From Candidatus Omnitrophota bacterium (GTDB lineage: Bacteria; Omnitrophota; Gorgyraeia; B26-G9), in the NCBI GenBank assembly GCA_022013205.1, contig JAKLQT010000053.1, positions 1-9,071 on the forward strand: DNA of 9,071 nt. The letters run 5' to 3'. The notes below the pieces were generated by a model. The model made no database searches and had not been told where the DNA came from. It saw only the letters and a list, made by a program, of their open reading frames with translations. Positions 1-7,031 of the stretch are shown piece by piece; position 1 is the first letter of the stretch; the number at the start of each line of letters is the position of its first letter. A program made the position numbers and the translations under genes.

Positions 1-1012
1 AGGTAATCTTTCCCTGCTTGTAAAGCTCGTATAATGACTGGTTCATTGTTCTCATCCCGTCATTACCCCCGGTCTGAAGAGTTGAAAAAATCTGATGAAC
101 CTTTTCTTCCCGGATCATGGCTTTAATGCCGAAATTTTCCAGCATGATCTCATAAGATAAACATCTGCCGTCACCGGCAGCATTGCGTATTAACTGCTGG
201 GAAACCGTTGCCAGCAAAACATAGGAAAGCTGCGTCCTGACTTGAGGCTGCTGTCCAGAGGGAAAGACATCAATGATTCTGTTTATAGTCTGCACGCAAT
301 CCGACGTATGCAAAGTAGCAAAAACAAGATGCCCTGTTTCGGCAATATTCAGCGCAGCCTGTATCGTCTCAAGATCCCGCATCTCACCTATAAGAATAAC
401 ATCCGGGTCCTGGCGAAGAACATACTTAAGCGCATCAGCAAATGAATGTGTGTCTTCTCCCACCTGACGCTGGCTGATAACACTATTAATATTTTTATGC
501 ACAACTTCGATCGGATCCTCAACCGTAACAATATGGCAGTTACGCTCAAGATTAATCTTATTTATCAATGAGGCAAGTGTTGTTGTCTTGCCAGTGCCCG
601 TAGCTCCCGTTATAAGTACTAAACCTCTTTTGTTTCGGCAAATAGCATTCATCTGTTCATCCGGTAAACCGAGTTCTTTAAAACTTGGGATTCGGTTCGG
701 TATACAACGGATTGCAGCACAAACAGCTCCGCGATGATAAAAAATATTCATACGAAACCTTGAAGATAAATCGCTATCAGCTGACCCGTAGCCTTTGTCC
801 AGCTCTTTTTTTTCTTCAAAACGTTTTATTTCTTCTTCAGTTAGATGTGAATAAATGATGGCTTTACTGTCATCAGCGGTTAGTTCAGGAAAATCAAGCG
901 GAGTCAGCCTTGAATGCACTCTTATTTGCGGCGGAGTATGACTATGCACCAGTAAATCAGAAGCACCTCTCTCGATCATAATCCGCAGCAACGAATCCAT
1001 TGTAATTACCAT
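1..1012 (-). CDS. pilT: Type IV pilus retraction ATPase PilT-like (3' end cut by window edge)
   Basis: Secretion-type hexameric ATPase of the PilT family, which depolymerises type IV pili at the cytoplasmic side of the inner membrane and drives twitching motility. I translated 337 residues on the minus strand; the family is about 345-370 residues long, so only the extreme C-terminus is missing. Visible motifs in order are the PAS-like N-terminal domain (RFRMNIFYHRGAV near residue 87), Walker A GATGTGKTTT (about 136-145), the Asp box VEDPIEVVH, the Walker B region PDVILIGEMRD, and the His box AETGHLVFATLHTSD. A C-terminal GMRTMNQSLYELY helix follows. The AIRNLIREGK-type signature of classical PilT is altered to FGIKAMIREEKVHQI. 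The ATG at 1012 was chosen because GAGGGGAG lies 6 bases upstream; a second in-frame ATG at 1000 is less well placed. PilU is the main alternative. No pilus structural genes are visible beside it. Confidence 0.93.
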   Translation of the reverse strand, partial: MVITMDSLLRIMIERGASDLLVHSHTPPQIRVHSRLTPLDFPELTADDSKAIIYSHLTEEEIKRFEEKKELDKGYGSADSDLSSRFRMNIFYHRGAVCAAIRCIPNRIPSFKELGLPDEQMNAICRNKRGLVLITGATGTGKTTTLASLINKINLERNCHIVTVEDPIEVVHKNINSVISQRQVGEDTHSFADALKYVLRQDPDVILIGEMRDLETIQAALNIAETGHLVFATLHTSDCVQTINRIIDVFPSGQQPQVRTQLSYVLLATVSQQLIRNAAGDGRCLSYEIMLENFGIKAMIREEKVHQIFSTLQTGGNDGMRTMNQSLYELYKQGKIT

Positions 1013-1044
1013 TTAGATCTCCCCTCATTTCAAATAATAAAATA

Positions 1045-1073
1045 AATATAACATATAAGCGTTTTTAAGTCAA
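1045..1073 (-). promoter_or_regulatory. sigma70-type promoter for the pilT-like gene
   Basis: On the minus strand, TTGACT (1073-1068) and TATATT (1050-1045) are separated by exactly 17 bases, giving 5 of 6 consensus matches in each box. The predicted start of transcription near 1038 leaves a short AT-rich leader before the GAGGGGAG ribosome binding site. This indicates that the pilT-like gene starts its own transcript. Confidence 0.65.
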
Positions 1074-1123
1074 TTAGTTAAATCTATAATTCTATTCAGG
1101 AATTGGGGTTTGATAAGAATAAG

Positions 1124-1152
1124 TTGCAATTTTACAAAATTGATGGTAAATT
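1124..1152 (+). promoter_or_regulatory. possible promoter for the 463-aa membrane protein gene
   Basis: TTGCAA (1124-1129) and TAAATT (1147-1152) with a 17-base spacer lie on the plus strand about 60 bases before the GTG start. Each box matches only 4 of 6 consensus bases in an AT-rich region where such matches arise by chance, so this is weak. The 200-base intergenic region between the two divergent genes otherwise shows no repeat or terminator. Confidence 0.25.
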
Positions 1153-1212
1153 TTAATGGTTCTTTCTTTTGTTTATCTTAAATAAAATTATAAAGCCAAA
1201 GGGAATTTTAAC

Positions 1213-2604
1213 GTGAATATTTCAAAAGCTTTTAAAAGAGGCTGGACGGGAATAATTATTTTTGTTTTAATCCAACTGTTTTTACTGCTGGATGCGTCCT
1301 GGGCCGGCATAGGGGAAGTATGTTCCAGGAAAAAAGAAAATTTTCTTTCTCCCCATATTGCTATTTCTGCGGCGCGATTTCAACAGGCGTTTAAAAAGGA
1401 GCATGTAAAGGCAATCGGTAAAGTTATTTTAATTCCCGCGCTCGAAGGCGAATTAAATAATGCGTTACAAAAAAAACAGCCGTATTCGGCGGATCATTTT
1501 CCCGGAGAGATTTTTTTGTCAGCTTTGGCATCAAGGCGTCTGTTAAAAGCAATAATTCAAGGTATAGAGGGCCTAGACAAAATAATAGGTTTTTTTGAAA
1601 AAAGTATTATTACGGCAATGTCCCTGCTCGGAATATCAAAATTTTTGAGTAGGAGAAATAATGCTTCTATTTTCGCATATTCATTGATTTCAGCAGGGAT
1701 TGTTTTGGGTATTGCTGCCTGGGGAATTTTACCGGTAAGCCTAGTATTTATCTCGGGGAGTATCTTATGGAAGGCAGTCAAGCTTATCTTGACAATACCG
1801 GTTTTTAGAAGAACAGCCGCGAGCGTTATTGTTTTAGCAGTCCTGGCAACTGCTTGTGTCTGTAATAAAGTGCCGATAAGAAATTATAATGCCATTATGC
1901 AGTCAATTCCGGAAAATAGTGATCCGGAAATTAAGAAATTAATAGCGTTGATGGTAGATAATAGTTTATCCCTGACTACCCGCATGAATGCCTATTACAT
2001 ATTTAATAAATCTTATGTCTCTGAAAAATATGAAAAGAAGGACGTAAAAGTGGCAGTCCCGGCGTTAATTTCCCTTTATGCGGAGCTGAGAAAACATGAA
2101 AAAGGTGAATATAACGATATACTGGCAATATTTAACATCGTCCATACGCTAAGCCTAATAGGTGATGAACGCGCGAGGGTTGTATTTAAAGGCGTAAAAA
2201 GGTTTAATAATATGGAAAAACGCATACTTTTAAAAACAGGCGCGTTTCTTTGTTTTCCCAGCTCATGTGCCTTGACTGCATGTTATCCGCTCCTATTCCC
2301 CTTTATGACATTGGGCCTGCAGGGAAGTGTGATTTTTTATAATGAGGCAAAAACTGCAGACAAGCTTGCCTATTACTATGCAAAGATTCGCGAGGCCGCA
2401 AATCAGGGCTTGTTTATACTGGACGAGGGAAAAAAGCAAAAGGAATATCAAGAAGAAAAGCAGATAGAAAATAAAAAAAACGCGCCTGATGCCAGGAAAG
2501 AAAAAAACTGTATGCTGCCTGCTGTGCTTAAGATCCAGCCCCCTTCTTACTGGGAGGCAAGCGCAGAAGTTTTTCATCTGCATCTCATCGGCAACAGTAT
2601 TTAA
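1213..2604 (+). CDS. Orphan signal-peptide/multi-helix membrane protein, function unknown
   Basis: I do not recognise this 463-residue protein. It begins with a basic segment and a hydrophobic helix (about 13-29) ending in DASWA|G, which looks like a signal peptidase I site after residue 31. Residues 32-150 are mixed and soluble-looking, with GIEGLDKIIGFFEKS helical. Three closely spaced hydrophobic helices follow at about 151-171, 173-197 and 202-218. A helical soluble region (about 235-345) contains short helix-turn-helix units that faintly recall HEAT repeats (for example KVAVPALISLYAEL). Another hydrophobic stretch lies at 344-376. A highly charged Lys/Glu helix spans about 403-432. The last 30 residues (MLPAVLKIQPPSYWEAS onward) differ in character and may be read-through into foreign sequence. 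The GTG start is supported by AAAGGG about 9 bases upstream. It is divergent from the pilT-like gene, with no same-strand partner. It is a long uninterrupted frame with a coherent topology, so it is probably a real gene. Confidence 0.75.
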   Translation: MNISKAFKRGWTGIIIFVLIQLFLLLDASWAGIGEVCSRKKENFLSPHIAISAARFQQAFKKEHVKAIGKVILIPALEGELNNALQKKQPYSADHFPGEIFLSALASRRLLKAIIQGIEGLDKIIGFFEKSIITAMSLLGISKFLSRRNNASIFAYSLISAGIVLGIAAWGILPVSLVFISGSILWKAVKLILTIPVFRRTAASVIVLAVLATACVCNKVPIRNYNAIMQSIPENSDPEIKKLIALMVDNSLSLTTRMNAYYIFNKSYVSEKYEKKDVKVAVPALISLYAELRKHEKGEYNDILAIFNIVHTLSLIGDERARVVFKGVKRFNNMEKRILLKTGAFLCFPSSCALTACYPLLFPFMTLGLQGSVIFYNEAKTADKLAYYYAKIREAANQGLFILDEGKKQKEYQEEKQIENKKNAPDARKEKNCMLPAVLKIQPPSYWEASAEVFHLHLIGNSI

Positions 2605-2717
2605 CCCAGCTTCGACATCATAATTACATAACTTGTTTTGATACAATAAGTTTACTTTTAATATTAGCTCAGCGCGTCATTGTAATTGGCGGTGCACAGG
2701 CAGAGTTTATTTAATAT

Positions 2718-2750
2718 CATTTCATTATTTTTTTTTATTTTTATGAAATG
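2718..2750. repeat. AT-rich inverted repeat
   Basis: CATTTCAT (2718-2725) is the exact reverse complement of ATGAAATG (2743-2750), with a 17-base T-rich loop. It sits just after the plus-strand membrane protein gene and just before the GC-rich folded element. It lacks a GC-rich stem followed by a T tract, so it is not a convincing terminator. It may be the outer edge of the neighbouring repeat element. Confidence 0.4.
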
Positions 2751-2757
2751 AAGCTCA

Positions 2758-2838
2758 CCCGGGCTCCCTTTGAAATTTTGCAGAAATTTCGAGGACTTAG
2801 CCCCGGGAATGCTTTGCATTCCACGGGGAAAGCCCGGG
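2758..2838. repeat. GC-rich folded element, predicted three-way junction
   Basis: Three nested complementary pairs are visible. An outer stem joins CCCGGGCT (2758-2765) to AGCCCGGG (2831-2838). Inside it, GAAATTT (2772-2778) pairs with AAATTTC (2784-2790) around a 5-base loop. CCCCG plus GGAATGC (2801-2812) pairs with GCATTCC, a bulged A, and CGGGG (2816-2828) around a TTT loop. All stems are Watson-Crick apart from the bulge, so the whole folds as a three-way junction on either strand. GC content is far above the flanks. It lies at the very 3' end of the degraded methyltransferase frame. I infer a dispersed repeat (REP/MITE-like) or a small structured RNA; no transposase or promoter is attached. 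Confidence 0.6.
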
Positions 2839-2842
2839 GTTT

Positions 2843-3256
2843 TCAAAGCATGCGGGATAAAATATTTGTGTTCTTTTTTAAAAACAGGATTTTTAAAAAA
2901 ACTAAACAGCCTGCTCCAAATATAATACCCCACACAGGGTCTAACTCTATTTTTCCTTTGACGATTACATCGCCAATAATTTCAATAAGAGTAAATACAA
3001 TAATTATGGCAAAGAATCCATTAAATTCTTTTCTTAAAGCATTGCGTAACGAAAAAGGCAACTCGGGTTTTATCCAGCCGTTAATTTTGGGGATAAAAGA
3101 AGGGGTATTTTTTTTCCAGGCAGTGTATTTATATCCAAATTTTTCCTCCAAAAATATTTCCTCCGATTTTATAATAAATTTGTGATATATAATAAAAAAT
3201 ACAATACTTATTAAAGTTAACCACCAAATATTCACCACAGAGCACACAGAGTTCAC
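2843..3256 (-). pseudogene. ICMT/PEMT-like integral membrane methyltransferase, N-terminally truncated remnant
   Basis: The frame encodes 137 residues resembling the C-terminal half of the isoprenylcysteine carboxyl methyltransferase / phospholipid methyltransferase-like family (SAM-dependent, integral membrane). The recognisable part is a hydrophobic helix followed by KSEEIFLEEKFGYKYTAWKK and TPSFIPKI, the usual (R/K)-EE-x-FL-x-x-KFG-x-x-Y-x-x-(W/Y)-(K/R) signature. Next comes FSLRNALRKEFNGFF with two more membrane helices (about 80-97 and 107-126). The upstream SAM-binding segment with its Gly-x-Tyr-x-x-x-Arg-His-Pro motif is absent. The only available start, a GTG at 3256, lies inside a CACAGAG repeat and has no ribosome binding site; an in-frame TAA stands just upstream in the repeat loop. 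The stop codon touches the GC-rich folded element. I infer a gene broken at its 5' end, with the repeat now at the break. Confidence 0.7.
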
Positions 3257-3330
3257 AGAGATTTTTTTGGTTTAACACCAGATAATTAAATTTTTTTCCT
3301 CTGTGTTTCTCTGTGATCTCTGTGGTTAAA
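3231..3330. repeat. CACAGAG-type imperfect inverted repeat
   Basis: The left arm (3231-3262) contains CACAGAG three times with 2-3 base spacers. The right arm (3298-3330) is its near-complete reverse complement, with CTCTGTG three times. The arms are about 32 bases with a one-base indel and a few mismatches, and the loop of about 35 bases is AT-rich. Intergenic runs of this CACAGAG type are, from memory, scattered in many copies in genomes of several bacterial groups, with unknown function. Here the left arm abuts the broken end of the methyltransferase remnant. Confidence 0.75.
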
Positions 3331-3399
3331 TACTGGTTTTTCTTTTCTATCTCTTTATCTTACACCTGTCAACAGTTTAAGTGCAAACGCCCTGGGCAC

Positions 3400-3430
3400 A
3401 AAAAAACCCACCCTCAGGGTGAGTTTTTTT
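3400..3430 (-). terminator. Intrinsic terminator of the GH94-like gene (bidirectional shape)
   Basis: The segment has an A7 tract, a stem ACCC/GGGT with loop TCA extended by CAC/GTG-type pairs, and a T7 tract. The two arms are complementary over about 14 of 15 positions. Read on the minus strand it lies about 50 bases after the stop codon of the phosphorylase-like gene and ends in a T7 run, so it closes that transcript. The symmetry means it could also stop plus-strand transcription. Confidence 0.8.
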
Positions 3431-3479
3431 ATAAATCCTAAACGCTAATCGCTATTTTAAGGCACATCCCCCTTACATA

Positions 3480-6400
3480 TTATGCAAATTTAATATCCAT
3501 CCGCCTTACCTCTCCAGCCCTTAGCTTTTCCGCCAAAAAAGTAGGAATTACCGAGCCCTTGAGCTTAGTAAATTTACCATCACGCAGTTTAATCTCTATT
3601 GAATACGGCTTGACTGAGTCCTTGCCATATGTATTTTTTGCCTTGGGGTTATGATAGACAACAAGCGTTGAACTTAAGAAATTGAACGCGTAAGACCCTT
3701 TAGGCAAATCAATCTTAACTTTCTTTCCTGAATCCTGGCAATATTCAGCCTCGGATTTATTTTTTGTAAACATCCAGCCGGCTAAGGCAGGCTTAAATTC
3801 GGCGATAAGCTTTTTGTTTTCATTTAGCCTGAACGGTGTTTTACCCACGTTCATCCATAACCACATATTCATAAATTCAGCCGTAGAACCGCTCAGGCGC
3901 GCCACGAATCCGTTGCCATGCATTGATTTATCAGGAAAGGCGCTGCTGACAATAAAGGAGGAATTTTCCAGGATACTGCGCCCGTATCTTTCCGCCGGTT
4001 GATACGGTATAAGCACATTCTTGAATTCAGTAAAAAACTCATCATAGAGTCCTGCCCTGAGAAGTTCAAGAATGAATTTATATTCCATATGCAGCCAGAT
4101 AGACTCGTTCTCCAGCCAGCCGGGAGTAAAAACACGCGCTCTTCCAATATCACCGCTCATTTTTTCAAGCGAAGCGTTTACCTTATACATTTTTAAGGCC
4201 TGATCATACAAAGCACTTTTTTTAGTGTTCAGATAGAGCTTCTTTTTTTCAGATTTTTCCTTCCCTGTTCTAAGCGCGTGCACCTGGGCTTCGAGAAACA
4301 GCGGTAAGGGTTTTTGTCTGAATTTTTTCGGCTTAACGCAAACCAGGCCGTCCTTGCTTGTTTTAAAACCGCCTTTAATTCTGATTTTATCAAAGCCGGC
4401 CACTTCATTTATAAAATAAGTATGGTAAAGGCCGCTTTTTCTGTCTTTTGCCCTTTTAGTAGCGATTTCAAGCTTATCAGCCATGCAATTCAGTATGCCT
4501 TCAAGCCGTGATATCTCTATATTAACCAGCCTGCCGTTGATCCCGCCGGCTATTTTCTTGCGGTAGGATTCTTTTAACTCGTACGATTTATCCCAGTAAA
4601 GCATATCTTTGTTTGCGCTTTTGCTCTTTAGATTATCAGCAACAAGCACCGCGATGCCAACCAGAAAATCATACAATTCTTTCGGCAGGCTCACCGGGTA
4701 ATTCAAGTCGACATGGAGTTCTTCCATAGTATCTAATATGAATTCTATTAACCGCTTAAGCTCAAAGGCCTCACACATAGAAGAACCAAAAAGGCCTGGC
4801 AAACCGTTCAAGGCATCATACCAGCCGGGTTTGTTGGCTTCCATTTCAATGCCGCAGCCAAAGGCGTCAAGGGAAGCCATCTTATTCGCGATCAGGCAGA
4901 TCATCTTAACCAGGAGAGTTGTTTTGTAAACACTCCCCTTTCCGTTTTTAGTTCTTACTGTCCAGTCATTACTTCTCATACGCTCACTCAGGGCGGAATC
5001 CTCTTCAATCTCTTCAACGGAAACAGCATGATACTGCCTGACACTGTCATTATAGAGTATATATTTCTCATCACGCGTTTTCACTTTGACGAAATTATTA
5101 AAAAACACGCACTTCTTTTTTTCTAAAAGAATATTCCTCAGCTTTTCAGGGTAAATCGCCAGGTAAGCTTCCAGAGCATCTAGATTATATGTCCAGTGAT
5201 CCACCCAGAAACCATCGCCGTGCTCAGCATTTTCCAGCCTATTACATCCGCTAAGCAGTTCCCTTAGAAACTTTTCCTTGCTGGCCTTCAGCATTATCTC
5301 GTTGTTTTCAAGAAACATAAACAACGCGCCCAGAGAAAACTGCTTTTTAATAAAAGTGCTTACAAGGGGCCGATCGTTTTTATTTTTAATCAGCAAGCCG
5401 ATATTTTTAAACGCCTGTTCATCTCGAAGTTTGAACCTGTTTCCAAAAACAACCAGCGGGTTGAAGCCGTCTAGCTGAATAAGATTAAAGAAAGTAATAA
5501 CATTATTATCCCGAACATCCGCGTTAAACCAGACATCGTTACGCCGGTTCTGGTTAACATCACGGTAATTTCCGTTACCCTGTGAAAAATAAGTCGCTTC
5601 GGTCTGAAAGTTATTATAGTCACGTTCCAGGTCACCATGTTTGCGCGAATACACATGATAAATATGTGATTTTTCTCTTCCCTGCAGCGTTATCGGCAAT
5701 CCTCCTCTTAAAACATTATCCAGATAGGTCTGTTGGCAATAAAGATCATAGGTCGGATTTGCACTAACGGTGAAAATATTTTTCTGTACTTTGTAAACTT
5801 CTTTTTTATACTCAAGATATTTTTTATCCAGGAATTCATTTGTATGCGTTTTACTGATCAGTGTCTGCAGATGTTTTTCATCTCTGGCATAACCTATGAA
5901 GCTGACAATTGTCACTTCCTGCTGCGGTTTTAGTGTTACATTAGTATGGCTGAATGCCGATGGCGTCTTACTTGAGGTTATCTGATATTCAGGCACAGTA
6001 AATTCCTTTTGGCAAAAAGGCTTAGGATAATTCAAACTTTTCATCTGGCCGAATATTACCTGTGGATCTACGATAAATGAGGTTTTTATTCGCGCTTGAT
6101 TGAAATAAGTGTTACTAAAATAAAAATTCCCGCCTTTAATATACAGCACTTGCGGCCTGTCTACGGGGTCAACTGCCAGCTTATAAAACGGTACTTTAAA
6201 TTTAGTTACATATTTTACCTGCATCCAGGCTTCAATTGTCCGGCCAAGTTCTTTTAAAAATCTGTCATTCGCTCCATAAGGAACAACCTGCGAAAGGCCA
6301 TCTGCAATTTCAATGTTTTCAACAACTCTGGAAGTATTTTTTACAGTAAGATTTCTTATCAGGCAGGCCAGGGGTTCGTTGGCCAGTGTAAAATATTTCG

Positions 6401-6815
6401 CGTCGGTTTTTAAACCTAAAGTTATGTTATCTTCACTAACACTGAAATCCTCAGCACTTATAAACATTTTTCTTTGCAGATTCAATTTATCCGTTGGGCT
6501 GGTATTCCGGAAAGGCTCATAAAATCTATGCGACTTATCTGTTTTTATTTTAATAAATGTCCTGAATCCGCGTTTGGAAACAAGCTGCCATGCCCTGTTC
6601 GCCGGAAAAAATTCAAGAATCGCGCTCTTTTTGTTCTCTGTACCAAAACTAACAATACCCTGCGCCCGGTTTACATAAAAAACCCACATAGGAATCCCGT
6701 ATGAACCGGCTATTCCAGGAAAAAAACTGGCAAATGGTTTTGCCAAATCATAATTATCTATCACAAATTTCCCGTCATCCTGCAAATAATACTTCACTTT
6801 ACGCGATTTATTCAC
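3480..6815 (-). CDS. GH94-clan (cellobiose-phosphorylase-like) glycoside phosphorylase, 1111 aa
   Basis: A large cytoplasmic enzyme (no signal peptide or membrane helix) related to inverting beta-glucoside phosphorylases, which split a disaccharide or oligosaccharide with phosphate to give a sugar 1-phosphate. The N-terminal beta-sandwich region (about 1-330) opens with DNYDLAKPF, PGIAGSYGIPMWVFYVNRAQ and ENKKSAILEF. After a helical linker, the (alpha/alpha)6 catalytic part contains FQTEATYFSQGNGNYRDVNQ (403-422), GDGFWVDHWTYNLDALEAY (533-551), KPGWYDALNGLPGLFGSS (662-679), TPGWLENESIWLHMEYK (897-913), YGRSILENSSFIVSSA (944-959) and GFVARLSGSTAEF (969-981). The WYDALN segment probably corresponds to the DWND-type catalytic-acid motif of GH94 (inference). 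Classical GH94 enzymes have about 800 residues; this length is nearer GH149/GH161 beta-1,3-glucan phosphorylases, so the substrate is unresolved. The GTG start is set by AGGAG 6 bases upstream. It is a single-gene unit with its own terminator. Confidence 0.85.
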   Translation of the reverse strand: MNKSRKVKYYLQDDGKFVIDNYDLAKPFASFFPGIAGSYGIPMWVFYVNRAQGIVSFGTENKKSAILEFFPANRAWQLVSKRGFRTFIKIKTDKSHRFYEPFRNTSPTDKLNLQRKMFISAEDFSVSEDNITLGLKTDAKYFTLANEPLACLIRNLTVKNTSRVVENIEIADGLSQVVPYGANDRFLKELGRTIEAWMQVKYVTKFKVPFYKLAVDPVDRPQVLYIKGGNFYFSNTYFNQARIKTSFIVDPQVIFGQMKSLNYPKPFCQKEFTVPEYQITSSKTPSAFSHTNVTLKPQQEVTIVSFIGYARDEKHLQTLISKTHTNEFLDKKYLEYKKEVYKVQKNIFTVSANPTYDLYCQQTYLDNVLRGGLPITLQGREKSHIYHVYSRKHGDLERDYNNFQTEATYFSQGNGNYRDVNQNRRNDVWFNADVRDNNVITFFNLIQLDGFNPLVVFGNRFKLRDEQAFKNIGLLIKNKNDRPLVSTFIKKQFSLGALFMFLENNEIMLKASKEKFLRELLSGCNRLENAEHGDGFWVDHWTYNLDALEAYLAIYPEKLRNILLEKKKCVFFNNFVKVKTRDEKYILYNDSVRQYHAVSVEEIEEDSALSERMRSNDWTVRTKNGKGSVYKTTLLVKMICLIANKMASLDAFGCGIEMEANKPGWYDALNGLPGLFGSSMCEAFELKRLIEFILDTMEELHVDLNYPVSLPKELYDFLVGIAVLVADNLKSKSANKDMLYWDKSYELKESYRKKIAGGINGRLVNIEISRLEGILNCMADKLEIATKRAKDRKSGLYHTYFINEVAGFDKIRIKGGFKTSKDGLVCVKPKKFRQKPLPLFLEAQVHALRTGKEKSEKKKLYLNTKKSALYDQALKMYKVNASLEKMSGDIGRARVFTPGWLENESIWLHMEYKFILELLRAGLYDEFFTEFKNVLIPYQPAERYGRSILENSSFIVSSAFPDKSMHGNGFVARLSGSTAEFMNMWLWMNVGKTPFRLNENKKLIAEFKPALAGWMFTKNKSEAEYCQDSGKKVKIDLPKGSYAFNFLSSTLVVYHNPKAKNTYGKDSVKPYSIEIKLRDGKFTKLKGSVIPTFLAEKLRAGEVRRMDIKFA

Positions 6816-6889
6816 TTTCTTCTCCTGATTTTTTGTTGCACGCTATTGCATCCTTTGTTTATTCTATAGTTAATACTGTATTTTTTAAG

Positions 6890-6943
6890 TTAAATACCGC
6901 ATACAAAACAATAATTATCATCTTTAAGTACAATCTTTTCCAT
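6890..6943 (-). pseudogene. 17-codon remnant resembling the start of a hotdog-fold (PaaI-like) thioesterase
   Basis: An ATG-initiated minus-strand frame encodes MEKIVLKDDNYCFVCGI and then stops at TAA. The DDNYCFVCG block with its short acidic lead-in is what I remember as the N-terminal signature of many hotdog-fold thioesterase-family proteins, where it continues as Gly-Lys-x-Asn-Pro-x-Gly-Leu. Here nothing after CG matches, and no ribosome binding site precedes the ATG. I infer a decapitated gene start left in the upstream region of the phosphorylase-like gene. Alternatives are a short CxxC leader peptide or a chance match. Confidence 0.35.
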
Positions 6944-7031
6944 GATTATAAATTTATTGAATTAAATGGTTAAATCCGTGGGGAGGAAGATCATATATCC
7001 AGCATCAAAATATTCTTAAAACTTTAAGCGT

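Noticed and set aside
1840..1866. A lipobox-like LATAC inside the 463-aa protein
   Set aside because: It lies around residue 211-215, at the end of an internal membrane helix and not at an N-terminal signal peptide; the -3 residue is also not typical.
2664..2933. An 89-codon minus-strand frame across the folded element
   Set aside because: It is a translation of the repeat itself, out of frame with the methyltransferase remnant, and has no ribosome binding site.
2748..3185. A 145-codon plus-strand frame
   Set aside because: It is antisense to the methyltransferase remnant and runs through the GC-rich folded element; the translation is Phe/Asn/Lys-rich low-complexity sequence with no family signature.
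3600..6710. Many open frames of 60-90 codons on the plus strand and in other frames inside the phosphorylase-like gene
   Set aside because: They are antisense or out-of-frame shadows of a long, motif-rich gene, lack ribosome binding sites and show no recognisable domains.
6980..6987. A perfect Shine-Dalgarno-like GGGGAGGA on the plus strand
   Set aside because: No ATG, GTG or TTG opening a frame of any useful length follows at a suitable distance.
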